Shown: piece after piece, positions 1 to 11,678 of the stretch
Layout: each line of letters begins with the position of its first letter
How positions within the stretch are numbered: the stretch's first letter is position 1
Origin: Ceratorhiza oryzae-sativae
Taxonomy: Eukaryota; Basidiomycota; Agaricomycetes; Cantharellales; Ceratobasidiaceae
Assembly: GCA_030998015.1 (NCBI GenBank)
Contig: JARWMV010000233.1
Span: 2,480,001-2,544,000, forward strand
Direction of reading: 5' to 3'
DNA length: 64,000 nucleotides
The notes under the pieces: generated by a model
Told to the model about the DNA's origin: nothing
What the model saw: the letters and a program-made list of their open reading frames with translations, nothing else
The model's database searches: none
Position numbers and translations under genes: made by a program

Positions 1-759
1 TGAGAATTACGCGATTAGGTAAATATTGAGGCAGGCGCCGGCGCTGGCGTCCGACCTGGGTATATGTGAGTAGGTATATAAGTGGCCCGTGGGCGTAGAA
101 TGTGTAACTAGATACATTAAATATGCGAGGTCTAAATTATCTGGTGTTGCTGCCGTTTTCAGCCCCTCTGGTGAGGGCGGGGGGACGCCCGCGGCGCGGA
201 AGGCGCGCGGAAGTGACTGGAGCCCAGACCGCGAGAGCGACTAGCAGGGCTGGGCATGGCAGGGCCGAAGATGGCGGCAAAATCCAAGGAATCTGTCTTG
301 GGAAGGCGGGTGAGACAAAGGACCCGCACGCGCAAGTTAGCGAGCCCGATGATGGTGCCGTGGCGAGTAATACACAACTGCACGCGGCGTGGATACGTGA
401 TGCGCACGCCAAGCGCCGGTATTGCTCGTGCATTTCCGCGGGCTACATTGCACGACCTCACATTCAGCGTTTCGCAGCTCAATGATATGAAGCTTCAATG
501 GGCTTAGGAAGTAATGTATGCGAGTGAATAAGGGTAAATTGCCTGCTCGCTCAGCTAACAACAGAGTATGGGTGTATTTATACTATCTGTACATCTCGTA
601 GGGGGAATAGGCGACATGAGAGATAAACGTATTAGTGACTCACAGAATACAGAGACATAGAGCAAAGGCGAGAATCACGAGCTGATGGTACATGTCATCG
701 ACGACGCCACATCAACGTCGATCTGATCAAAGCGATCAGCGGGTCGTACCGTTTCGGGC
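1..759. other. No recognisable gene
   Basis: Short overlapping open frames on both strands (for example 123-485 +) show no recognisable domain and no consistent splice structure. The stretch around 160-330 is GC-rich. I see nothing here that I can support as a gene; it is the sequence in front of the decayed kinase copy. Confidence 0.5.
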
Positions 760-2240
760 GATCGCAATCGACGTCCTCAACACACCCAAGAGGTCCGGGC
801 GGCTGCATTCACTCCCAATGGCAAACGTCTCATCGCTGGATACTTGGATGAGGCTATCACAACCTGGGGTGTACAAAGTATTGGCATCCAAACGCAATTT
901 CTAGCCAATAGCTCTCTCGTGCAATTGTCCGAGGACCTAGATGTCGAAATCACGAATACAACGGTGTGTGGTTTGCCGTCTTCTTTCCATAGGTATGGTA
1001 GCATCTATTAAACTATCTTCCTACAGACATTAGAACAGATCTTACTCCTACTTGGTAATCATGGCTGCGCCAATATGACCACTTTGGCGAGCACCCAACC
1101 TCATCCAGTGGCTTTGGCAACATATTCCGAGGCAAGCTCAAAAGCAGAACAGAGGTGGCTATCAAGATCATGCGTCGATATGCGGGCTCTGAACATCATA
1201 ACCTGAAGTACTTGAAAGTAAGGATAGATGCTAGAAATTTAATTTATCGCTCACAGTCTAAGCGCACACGGTAAGAGAGTTGTATGTATAGTCAAGGTGA
1301 TGGGATTTCAACGTACAACCTTTACTTAGGCTAGCGTCATTCCGAGATCAGATTGGGATGGTTGCCACGTGGGAGTCGAGTGGAAGCTTGCCTCGATAAC
1401 TAGAGCGTCATCAGGATGCTGATCGGTGCCAACTTGTATGCCCCCTTTGTTGTTGTGAACCTGGCACTGAAATGGCACGTAAACCAACCAGAGCGCTCAA
1501 GTTGCTGAAGCTTTGACGTACCTCCATGGGTCTGGAGTGGTGAGCGACAGGTCTGCCGTGGGCTTGACTGTTTGACTCCTGACCGAATGCTTGACAGATC
1601 CACGGTGGCCTCAAAGGCGTAAGCACATACCTTTGCGCCCGTAAGCCACGCACGAACAGTCGCGTTTTTCTGGAAAACGTGCTGATATCCCAGGAAGGCA
1701 TCGCTGAGGTGACTGCTGACTTTGGTAATGCTGTACTATAAGAGTATATACTCGAGTTCTCGGAAACGTCAACAAAAGAAGTGCTCTCGGTACGCTGGGC
1801 TGTGGGAACAAGTTGGATGTGGTGCAGAGTGGCAGCTGACGTTCGTTTTGCAAAAGGCGCCTGAGCTATATGACAGCGCGTTTTGCAGCTACCAGGGTGA
1901 AGTATATGCGCTGGGGATGGCCCGTGATCGTATGCGCGATCAGTGACCGAAACTAGCATGCAGCCTAATCTAGAATATACCAGTCAGGTCAAAACTTATT
2001 TGCTCGACCATCGACTTGTCACTGGCTGTGTATTAGGAAGCGATTACGGGTAGTGTTCGGTGGGGCGGTAAGAGTAATCGAATGGCGGTGTTTGCAGTGA
2101 TGAGCAAAAATACCTGTTCTGAGCGTCCCAAGGAGCGTATCCACGCCCGTTCATATCATGGGGAAGCCTTGTGGCCGCTGCTTCGACGATGCTAGGATTA
2201 CGAGCGGGAGATGCGGCAGTCCGCTGGACAGGTAAAGGAG
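760..2240 (+). pseudogene. Decayed WD40-protein kinase copy
   Basis: Conceptual translation in shifting frames follows the WD40-kinase gene at 22.3-25.5 kb, on the opposite strand. About 770-870 holds a last WD40 repeat (FTPNGKRLIAGYLDEAI). About 1110-1220 holds the kinase glycine loop and the VAIK lysine (SGFGNIFRGKL, then TEVAIK). About 1685-1905 holds a DFGNA segment and an APELY-like piece, and about 2090-2210 the C-lobe end (GEALWPLLRRC then a stop in place of Trp). The frame is broken many times and the HGDLK catalytic loop is not preserved. At 1370-1372 this copy keeps TGG where the other copy has a TAG stop. It is an old relic; the WD40 propeller upstream of the last repeat is missing or too diverged to see. 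Confidence 0.8.
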
Positions 2241-3201
2241 AATGTGAGTGCGATTGGGGGATCCACCTGACTAATGTACAGCTGATGCGTATAGATGAAA
2301 CGAATTACTCAAAAAGGGCTAAAGAGGGAACCGCGGGGTGTGGTGTAGGATGGATGTACGGTGTGGTGGGAACAATCATACTACCATCGGATGCGTAGAT
2401 GTTGGTGGTGCGTTAATACTAACATACGCCTGAAAATCCAAAAGTCGCATTCGAAGGCCGCACGCTGGCCAAGGGTCGCTAACTAAACCCATGGCCGGTG
2501 CTCCCTCTTGATGCAAGCGCAAGGACCCCTGGACAAACCTGACCGCTGCATCGATTTCTGCTTCGTCGTAGTCAGCAATCCACGGCATATGGTCGACTAG
2601 CGTTCACAATGGCTAGCTGGGGTCGACGCGAAAAAGTACCATGGCTTTTACACGTGCGATATGCTTATTCCGCTGAGGAGTATTTTAGCACAGCGCACAG
2701 ATCTGGGTGCTATTTCTATACCTGCTAGAAGAGTCTATTTTTGGCTTTTGTTCCATCATTGTGCACCGCGGTCACTTGAACACGTGTGTGTTTGCAAAAC
2801 TTTGTGACAAACGCGCCTTTTTTTCGAGAAGCCCAAACCGCTCCACAGCGGGTGAGAGTTGCGGCAATCATTTAAACATGCCGGCGTTGCGTAATCTATG
2901 GACTACGTCACGTGCGGATGTTTGGACCGAGATGAGTTGCTGCAACGGATTCTGAGGAGACAGATATTTATCCCACACTCGCCAGGGTGGGCTCTCTCAC
3001 ACGCTTGCCACTCGACGACCACCTCTGTCACCTGTCGACTGTGCACGACAGCGACGACACAGGCGACGACGGCGGCCGAGACTGGGTGGCCCGCAATCGC
3101 CACCGACGTCATTGGCAATCGGCCCGGGATTGGGTCGCGAATCGGTCAAATAGGCTCCACCCATCAACTCATTAGATCTTCCCCCCTCGACGACGACCGC
3201 G
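2241..3201. other. Intergenic, no gene seen
   Basis: Frames in this stretch are short and match nothing I recognise. The last ~200 bases are GC-rich and lead into the ATG at 3202, so they probably hold the promoter and 5' UTR of the next gene. Confidence 0.4.
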
Positions 3202-6200
3202 ATGGCGGACAACCGTCTTCTGACGAACCTGATCAAGTGCGAAAAGGAGCACCACTCGGCTCTGCTCGCGCTGCTTGTGCGTTCGCACACGTCGCTTGCC
3301 GCGCTCTCGGCCTATGCCTCCACCGCTGCCCCGCCCGTTGCGCAGGCCCTGCTAGGTGCGTTTTGGGTTTCTTGTGCATGTTGAGAGCAGCCGAGTTGAC
3401 ATGATTGCTGCCAGGATGTATACAGGCGTTTGCGACGGCAGACGAGGGCCTGCGTGGATACGCTGTTGCGCTGGAAGGATGGAAGGAAGAGCTCAAAGAG
3501 GTCAAGCGGGTCGAGGACGAGGTCAAGACTGTCATGCGTGACAAGGACATTCTGTACGTCTATGTTCTCCGACTCTGACCGAGGCTAACGTGGGAGCAGT
3601 GTCGGCCGTCTCATCAAAGCTAGCAAACAGAAAATCCCCACGTCCTCGCTCCAGGCCGGTCCTGCACCGATCCCAAACGCATCCTACCTTGCACCCGCAT
3701 CGCCCTCGGCATCCTCGTTTTCCTTGCCGCACCCGTCACAGGGATACACACCCACCCCTCACCAGACCCAACACATCAACTCGAAACTTGCCCTCGCCCA
3801 ACGAGAGCTGCATGCGTGCGAAGCTCATCTGGCCGGAAAAGAGGCCGAGTTGGCAGAAGTGCGACGGAGCGCGATGACCGAGGGGATGGCGAGACGATGT
3901 CGGGCCATGGCCGACGTCGGACACGTCTGGCGAGAGCGTGGCGAGCAGGGATTGCATGTGCTCGACCAGCTGGGAAGGGAGAATGCCGGTGGTGAGTCCC
4001 TGTGTTGCCAGTCGAGCCGAGTTGATGTGTCGACTGACTATGTTCGCCCTGGCCCAGCTCCCCCGCCGCCTCCGCCGCATACGTACAACCCCCCACGTCG
4101 CTCAGGCTCATACTCGTCTCACTCCAACTCGTCCCTCTCGCCCTCTCATTCGGCCTCACAATACCTCCCGCGCTCTCAATCTCCCTTTGGCCTCCCGCGC
4201 TCCGCTTCTCCATTCCATACGGGCGGACAAGGCACATACCAAACTCTCAGCGGAGCCTACCAACACTCTCACCCTCTCCCCGCCTTGCCCGAGCGCGACA
4301 GCTGGCATGCAGACGACCAGTCGCGAACTCGCCCAGCGACGTACCACCAAGCCTCGGACGACCGCCAATACGAGTCTGAGCGAGAACGACGGCCGATGAG
4401 CATGGTCATGGCTGACGACCATCGGCTATCGCATTCAGACCATCGGCGCCCCGTTTCGTCTCTCGAACTGAGAACGTCTGAACCAGTTGCGCTGGATATC
4501 CCCCCGCCGCATTCGATTGGTGACCATGAGCATGCGGAGTTTATCCCGCTCGGTCGACCGGTTTCGTCCATGGGTCAGCACACGGGCGGGAGTGGGAGCG
4601 GGCAGAACAGTCGGTGGGGCGACGATTCGTCGAGCGATGGTGAAGATCCTGGGTACAATGTCGTTGAGAATCAGCCGTGGAGCGAACGGGAGCAGGGAAG
4701 CATACAGGAAGATGTCGATCCCGAGATTTTGAGAGCAGTGGAAAAGATGGGCATGGTCCCGCCTCCGAAATCGAGAGCGGTACGTGTGCGCTTGACATAT
4801 TTTTTCTTTTATCGAAAGCATTGATTCTGACCATGTAGAAAAAACAGCCTCTGACACCTCCCGCTACAGCTTCACCCACCAGCTCGCCAAATCATTTACC
4901 GGATGTGCGAGTTATCGAAGCAACGCCTCAAAGGAATGGAGGAGAGCGAAAGAGGAAAAAGAAGAAAGACGGCACACTCTTGACGGATCGGGCAAAGAAC
5001 GCAAGGGCAATTCCTCCCCCGGCGCCGATTCCAGTGCCCGGTGCGCCCAAACTGGTCCCGACCCCGACGAGCACGGCACCAAGTCCTCAACTGGGTGCGA
5101 GGCCAAGCTCGACTGTGGCTAGTGCTACGGCCAGAAGGGATATGTCTCCTGCGCCTGCTCCGGCTCGAGTGGCATCGCCTACGCCTACGCCTGCTCGAGT
5201 GGCGTCTCCCCCAGCTCCTTCCCCAGCTCATGTGGCGGCCGCGTCTCCGATTCGCGTTGCGTCTCCTGCTCTGGCTCTTTCCGTGACGACCACGGCGCCT
5301 GCTCCCCAACCTGTGCACCACGCGCCATCATCCCCCACACACCACGCGCCATCGTCCCCCATGCACCACACGCTATCGTTCCTTGTGAACCACACACCAT
5401 CATCCCCGTTGCTCGACGCCACCGCGACACTCGGCGCCCCGAGTGACGTCACAATGACTGGGTTGAGCGCAGATAAAGGTCCCAATCCCGACGTCAAGAG
5501 GTGCCAGCCCCAGACGGTGGACCTCGGCTCTGCGAGCAGTGGGCCAGACTCGGAATCCGAGCTCGATTCTGTTCATATTCCGAAACTCGATTCAGCGCAC
5601 AGTCCGAAGCTCGATTCAGGTCATATTCCGAAACCCGATTCAGCACAGACGTCGAAGCTTGATTCGGAACACATTCCAAAACCTGATCCAGCGCATATTA
5701 CGAAATCGGCGTTGAATCATCCAGAGGCGTCCCCGGAAGTTGCCGGTCCTCAGCCTGTTGCAGACGACGACGACGACGAGCTCGATTCGGCGTTTGATAC
5801 CGAGACTTTGCCGACTGTGGCTGTTCTTGATACCCCCCGAGCCAAGCCTGTTCCTGTCGAGGTCGAGACGCCGAAAGCGAGTGCTAGGACGATCGGGCTC
5901 GAGACTCCAAAAGCTGCTCCGATGGCGACGCTTGCTCCTGCTGCGACATCCACGCCTCGTCCCCCTGTTGCACCGGTTCGGGTCCCGACGCCTGTATCGG
6001 CCAAGCCCAAGAAATCTTCGCACCGCATCTCGTCTTCGACTTCTGAGCCACTCGTTCGAAAGCCGACGCATGCTCGCTCTGCCAGCAAGGACGTGAGCGA
6101 GGCTGACAAAAAGCCCAAGAAGAAGAAAAAGACGACGACCACGACGACCAAGCCGACACCGGTGCGCCAGCCAAGTGCGGAAGACCGAGCGGATTTGGCG

Positions 6201-7844
6201 GCCATGTTGAGGAATTCGGACGGACCGTCGCCCCATGTGCATTTCCCGGCCCCCGGCGCCACCACGGCGGTGTACGTCCCGACGGCCCCACCCCCACCTA
6301 GACAGCCCGGTGCCATGTTCTTGCCCTCGACGGGTGGTCCGCCAGGGGCCGCGACGAGATCGGACCTGGGTCCTGCGCGCAATAATCATTTCGATGTCGT
6401 CCCGCCCTCGCCTGTCGCGTCTTCGGGTCATGGTCGGTCGGTTTCTGGCTCGACTGGGTTTTTCGGACGCGTGGCTGGGTTGTTTGGGCGCAAGAAGAAT
6501 TCGGCGGATAGCTATGGTCGGGATCTTGGCGCGACGTGGAAGACGAGGACGGACGGGAATATCACGAGGGCGAGAGCAGACTCGTCGTCGGACGATGGCC
6601 ATGTGCCAGGGAACCTCGTCACTGTCACCAACGTCAATACGCCTGCGGGACGTGTGGCCTCGGTTGATAACAACCCTCCCGGTTCAGCTAAACGTGGGTT
6701 TGGACGCAGGTTGGCCAAGGCGGATCGTGGCCAGACGTTGCGTGTGGGTCCGCCGACCGAGTCGCCTGCTCGGACGCGTAGCAGCTCATCGACGGATCGC
6801 GAAGAGCGGTTCGAGCCTGCGAGCCCCGGCAAATCGAAAAAGTCCAAGGCCAAAAAGGCCGGGTCCCAGTCGGTCGACGGCGGAGGGTTGAGTCGCAAGG
6901 GTAGTCTGAAGAGCACGATTAGCGAGCCCATCGAGTCGGGACGCGGTTCGTCTGATTTTGGAGGGAGAGGCGCCAGAAAAAAGACGGCCGTGGGCGCCAA
7001 CTTGATGTCGCTCGTCGAGGATCCTGGTTCTACTTCAGCATTGGCTCCGCCTGCACTCAGTGCGCGTCGCTCGGATTCTCCCGCGCGTTCTCGATCGCCC
7101 CAGTCGTTGTTGAGCGTGCCTCCCGCGAGGGCCATTTCGCCCTCGTCGACTGCCGCCCCCAACCCTATTCGTGGGACGTCGCCTGCGCCTCTGAAGAGTG
7201 CCATGCGTCGGACGCCATCCCCGATGCCCCATGCTCCGCCTCCCGCCCCGATCCAAGTGGCTGCTCCGACTTTGGTTGCACCCGCACCCATCATGGCCTC
7301 GCCGAGGAACAGCATTGTCGAGAGCGTGTATGAAACGGGTGAAGAGGACTTTGCCGATGAGAGCGACGGAGAAGATGGAAAGAGTGACCTCACCGCCTCT
7401 GGACAACCCCCTGCGCCTGCGCTTGTTCCTCATACTACTTCTACCGCTGCCAGTTCGCCTGGTACGGCGCTCGCCGCGTTCAAGTCGACAATCGCCGCCC
7501 CCCCGTCGGATACTGCTGCCTCCGTGTCGACGGCCGGGCCGTACTCTGCCAATGAGACTCAACCTGCCCGACGCAAGAGCGTGCGGATTAACCCCGACCC
7601 GCCCGAGATGAGTGCTACCCCCGACGGGACGCCCGCAGTCGAGTTGGACGAGGAGCCTAGGTGGGAGAACAAGACGAGTACCAACGGTGGATGGGCCTCG
7701 AGAATTGGACGGGGTTGGGAAGACAGTAGTGAGAGCGAAGATGAAGAGTACGAGAGGGTCAGAAAGGCCTTGGCGACGAGCTACAAGCATATGGATGTTG
7801 TCAATGGTGCTCAACCCAAGGGCAAGGAGAAGAGCAGGCGCTGA
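3202..7844 (+). CDS. Large protein with BAR/IMD-like helical N-terminus and disordered Ser/Pro-rich tail
   Basis: Five exons fit without a frame break: 3202-3355, 3415-3553, 3600-3991, 4058-4779 and 4839-7844 (4413 nt, 1470 aa). Introns are 46-66 nt with GT-AG ends; the 66-nt third intron is open in frame, so it could be retained. The first ~240 residues are charged, amphipathic and likely coiled-coil (EKEHH, GWKEELKEVKRVEDEV, LAQRELHACEAHLAGKEAELAEV). The pattern recalls membrane-curving BAR/IMD-type bundles, but this is inference. The remaining ~1200 residues are low complexity, rich in Pro, Ser, Ala, Thr and Lys, with a KKKKK run and serine-acidic clusters near the C-terminus. At 5560-5710 there are tandem decapeptide-like repeats built on LDSxHIPK. 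A cortical or scaffold role is possible; no catalytic motif is visible. Confidence 0.75.
5560..5710 (+). repeat. In-frame tandem repeats (LDSxHIPK units)
   Basis: Inside the large exon about five imperfect 30-nt units encode variants of an LDSxHIPK/PDSxxxSK motif. They sit just after a histidine/serine/proline-rich repeat stretch (variants of HHAPSSP) at about 5310-5410. Both blocks keep the reading frame. Confidence 0.7.
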
Positions 7845-8210
7845 ATACCATTATTATTTTTTGTGATTGACTGAAAGTTTCTAGTTTCTGAATTTTCATT
7901 TTTTTCGATTTTTGGTGGAGTATACTCGACCTAATTGTTCTTATTTTCGATTCTTGGAATTATCAAATTTGTTTCAGAGTAGCATGTCTCTCTATGCGGA
8001 ATATCTTACACTCCTTTTTTTTCAGTTATGTCTATTCATTCCATTGCGCGTGTTTATGTTGTTGCCTATGATACGAGTGAAAATATATGCTATTGGGACA
8101 TAACAACACGGGGGGACCAGAGATGAAAGCCGAAGGGACCGTATGATACGAGGTGTGTTAATGCAACGTCGGAATGGATTGCGTGAGAGGAAAAAGAAGG
8201 CAGAGTAGGG
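7845..8210. other. Convergent 3' intergenic region
   Basis: A T-rich 3' flank follows the TGA at 7844 (about 7850-8060 has many T runs). It lies between two convergent genes. No coding signal is seen. Confidence 0.5.
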
Positions 8211-9414
8211 TTATGCGCCACCGAGCTGACGAGTCGTGTGAGCTCATTGGACACCGGATCGACTCAAAGTACGTACTTGCTCGAGTTGAGCATCAATCTC
8301 GTCGTCGTCGACCATCTCGTGCTATAGACGCCGAGCGATAATGGGTTGGTGAGTCGATCTCTGAAAAGGGATGGATCGGCAACTTGCCATTTTAGGGGTG
8401 TCGTCTGCGCGAAGTCGTTGTCCATTGAAGAAAAAACGGAACGTGCCTGTAAGACGCGTGGACGTCGCATGTTAGAATGAGTCGTGCCGAGAGCAAGTGA
8501 TAGAATCGGATATTAAGGACATTGTATCAACGAAAAATAAAACGAACCAGGAGCTTTGCGGAATTGTTCCTACCACCAAAAGGTTGGCCAAATTAAGTAA
8601 CCTGCAGAGAATTAAATGGAGACAGCTCACATGCGCCTTGTCAAATGCATGTTGTAGCGCTTTGGTACGAGGTACTTTGATTTGGAAAGCTGAAACGGGA
8701 CAGTTAAATCTCCGATTCATAATTGGAACGATGTAACACATACATGGACCCTCTTGACTTCGGATCTTTAGAGTGACTTTGTCCGATTTAGAGGCTGGGG
8801 TCGATGATGCGTCTGCGGCGCTTGCGCTAAAGTCAGGAACCTCGTCCATCCCGTCGTTTTGAGTATTCATCGTCTCATCCTCGTCGTCCTATGTGAATTT
8901 TGTGAGTGTTCGTGTGTGTCCTGCAGCAAGTCGAGCCTTACCACAGGGTAAGCCGTTATAACGCCGTTGTCGGGAATTTCGTGCTGTGGAAATATCAGAG
9001 CGAGTACGATCAAATTACAAGTCAAATCACCATTTTTGGGGTATGCTCAGCATCCAGAAGTACGCCGTTGTATTTGAACGTCAGAGCATCTATGAATTCG
9101 ATTGTATGGGGTGCCGATTCGGGAGACAAACGTGTTAAACCCACCAGGTGTGGTGCCAAATCGTTGCTACATGACAGCGGAAATTAACTACGAGTTGTGG
9201 CGACGATTCGAGTCGAGCTTACTGCCGCTGCTGCAAATACTTTGCGGAATTGAGAGACCTTTTTTACAGCAACCTTGACATCCGCTAGAAATTCATCAGT
9301 GCACAGTCCAACGCGTCGAATTTGGTGCTACTCACGCGCGGCTGCCTTGGCATGTGTGATAGTAAGCTGCATCTTCCCATCCTGGGTCGCTGGAGCTTGA
9401 GACGAGTCGGCCAT
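8211..9414 (-). CDS. Tandem SUMO-like protein (two ubiquitin-like domains)
   Basis: Eleven small exons, reading right to left from the ATG at 9414, give a ~202-aa protein. Exon 1 is 9414-9336, exon 2 is 9284-9223 and exon 3 starts at 9166. The C-terminal domain is SUMO/Smt3-like: KVTLKIRSQEG, FQIKVPRTKALQHAFDKA, FFFNGQRLRADDTPKM, then DDDEIDAQLEQ and LGGA before the stop at 8211-8213. LGG followed by one residue is what a SUMO protease would trim. The N-terminal domain follows the same plan (MQLTITHAKAA, VKVAVKKVSQFRKVFAA, FKYNGVLLDAEHTPKM, ending in an acidic stretch) but is more diverged and has no Gly-Gly. Three introns fall at equivalent positions and phases in both domains. One intron in domain 2 (after TPKM) appears to be GC-AG. 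It could be the organism's SUMO, a di-SUMO adaptor, or a relative of Rad60/Esc2-type SUMO-like domains, though the long N-terminus of that family is absent. Confidence 0.85.
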
Positions 9415-9507
9415 GGAGGTGGAGGTCGAGTGCACGAGCGAGTCCAGATCAAACTCACCTAATCACCCCATCACGTGACTCGTCTGCTCGCAATTTGATT
9501 CACCACC
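9415..9507. promoter_or_regulatory. 93-bp bidirectional promoter with TCACGTGA palindrome
   Basis: Only 93 bp separate the ATG of the SUMO-like gene (minus) from the ATG of the Rieske-DUF455 gene (plus). At 9471-9478 lies TCACGTGA, a perfect palindrome containing the CACGTG core bound by bHLH factors (for example Cbf1/Pho4-type in fungi). Co-regulation is inference. Confidence 0.55.
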
Positions 9508-11400
9508 ATGACTTTTGTGCAGTAAGTTTCCCTGTCCGGCAACTAGGACATTGGTTGACACCACGCAGAGTCGGACAGCTCTCGGCATTTCACTCTCATA
9601 CCCGCTATCTGTTAACCTTGCGCTCCAAGACTCGGCCTGATGACTATCACACCTTGATCTTGTTTCGGCTCTCTGCCGTGTCGGCTGATGCACCGCAGCT
9701 CTATGCTATGGAGTCGACCTGCCCACATCTTGGTGCCGACTTGTCTCATGCAGATCTAGAGCTTGATGCAGAGCCCGACATGGAAGAGATGACTGCTGCT
9801 GTTGTGTGTCCCTGGCATCGCTACGACTTTGACTTGCGTACTGGCGAGAGTTCCACTGGGCTCAAGGCTTGTGCATATGCTGTTGAAATCAGAAGACAAG
9901 ATGTTTGGGTTGCTTCACCTGGCGAGGGCCTATGGGAGATGGTAGAAAGGCGGCCAGTCTCTGAGGGTGAGAATCCAGCGTCGTACGATTCAATCTTCGT
10001 AATTGTCGGCTCTGCCAGACTTTTCCGAGGACAAATCCTCCGAGGTTCCAGTTCTCCCCCCCTTCTATGAGAATGCAAGAACAGAGCTCCCGATTGTTGC
10101 CGATTTGTCATTGAGGGATGAAGAGCCAGAACCACGCACACTGATGGAATGGGCATGCCTCATCCTCAATACGTCAAACCCAGAGCGAAAAGTAAACCTC
10201 GACACTATACGCAGCTGATTGAACTCTGCTAATTCCGGATACCAGGTCGCGCTGACTCGAAGGGCAGCGGCTGCGTGGCGAACTGGACGAATCACTTCTA
10301 CTGGACAAAAGAAATCAGACACACCGACACCACCCGACGTACCGCCCCGAGAAAACTTGACAACAGTCCAGCCGGGCAAAGTAGGCAAGCGAGGCAAGGC
10401 GGGGAGTGAGCGGAGTAGAATCGCGATTATCCATGCGTTGGCCAATATCGAGCAATGGGCGTGCGTCTTTCATTCGCCCAGCATTCATGGCACTATTGAC
10501 ACCTAGCCGCAGAATCGACCTAGCGTGATTAATCACTCCTCCTCTTTTGTATCATGAGGCTCAAAGTTTCGCAGATGGGATATCATAGCTCGGTTTGGCG
10601 GTGTAAAGATCGCGGGTGAACCCCTTCCGCCCCAATTCTTCACCGACTGGGTCAAAGTCGCAGAAGATGAGGCCAAGTGCGTCCCATGATTCTCCAGACA
10701 AACCAGCTCTTCACCTCAGTTCCCAAGGCATTTCTCCCTTCTCTCTGCGCGACTTGTCCAACTCGGTACCTATTTCGGTTCACAAGCCGTTCACGCCGGT
10801 CTCTGGGAATCAGCCACCCGCACAGCCCGATCTCTTTCTGCTCGTCTATCCATCATCCATCTCGTCCATGAAGCCCGGGGTCTGGACGTCAATCCGACAA
10901 CAATCGAAAAGTTCAAAGCTGCTGGCGATTCAGATAGTGTCAAGGTGTTGGAAATCATCCACTGGGACGAGGTCACGGTGAGTTGCACATCGATACATAT
11001 GCCTAGTCACTTCCTCGCTCATAAATAATCATGGCTAAAGCACGTCACTGCGGGACACCGGTGGTTTACCTGGGTATGCGCCCGACTCGCCCAGGACCCA
11101 GTTGAAACATTTAGACGCGAGGTCAAGACACACTTTTCGGGGGCTCTAAAGGTTCACATGTTTCTCCTATTCGTGTGTATGACTTCTAAAACCAGTTTCC
11201 AGGGTCCTTTTAATGTTCCAGATCGAGCACGGGCAGGTATGGGACCCGAGTTTTACGAAAACCTCAGAGGCGAGGCCGCAGACTGGGAGGACCCCAAGGC
11301 CAAGAAAGAAACCAGCAACCCACTCCCATCCATCGATGCTGCGACTGTTAAACCCGGGCAAAATGTGGGGGCAGATGGAAACGTCGTGGTTGGGTATTAG
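9508..11400 (+). CDS. Rieske [2Fe-2S] domain fused to DUF455 ferritin-like domain
   Basis: The ATG at 9508 opens a 14-nt first exon (9508-9521), followed by 9569-9966, 10019-10191, 10246 onward and several more short exons to the stop at 11398-11400. A 12-nt exon encoding most of IDLA lies between QWA and WDIIARF. The N-terminal ~110 residues carry a Rieske pair, CPHLG and CPWHRYDF (C-x-H and C-x-x-H). After a linker comes a DUF455-type helical domain with conserved acidic/His motifs: ALANIEQWA, AEDEAKHF, HEARGLDVNP and HWDEVTHVTAGHRWFTW. These resemble ferritin-like di-iron ligands. An iron-dependent redox role is plausible, but the substrate is unknown. It is divergent from the SUMO-like gene. 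Confidence 0.85.
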
Positions 11401-11678
11401 CAGAGTCGACATTTGAAGTTTGGATAGTCTCGATCGCTGTAGAGTCACCCACAGCACAGTCCGGTCGTACATGACCAAGTTTTACTATTGTTGAAGCGGA
11501 ATTCCACATTTTATGAGACGGGAGCGTGGAAGCGTATTTAGTCTGGTTTATCCAGACCGCGGTCGACTTCACGACGTCCTGAGCAGGTCATTCGATGTAA
11601 ATGAGAAGTCCGAATCTTTAGCAATCCAAAAATTCCATTTTATTACAGAGGCATGTCGAGCTCTCACAAGACGACCCT

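Noticed and set aside
123..561. Overlapping open frames at the left edge
   Set aside because: No domain, no splice structure, and similar length on both strands, as expected from GC-rich non-coding DNA.
3356..3541. Open frame across the first intron of the large gene
   Set aside because: It is a shadow frame. The chosen frame joins exons with correct phases to a protein of 1470 residues.
4905..7844. Long minus-strand and alternative-frame open frames across the large exon (for example 5640-6602 - and 6512-7393 -)
   Set aside because: They follow from GC-rich, low-complexity coding sequence. Only the plus frame joins to upstream exons with proper splice sites over 4413 nt.
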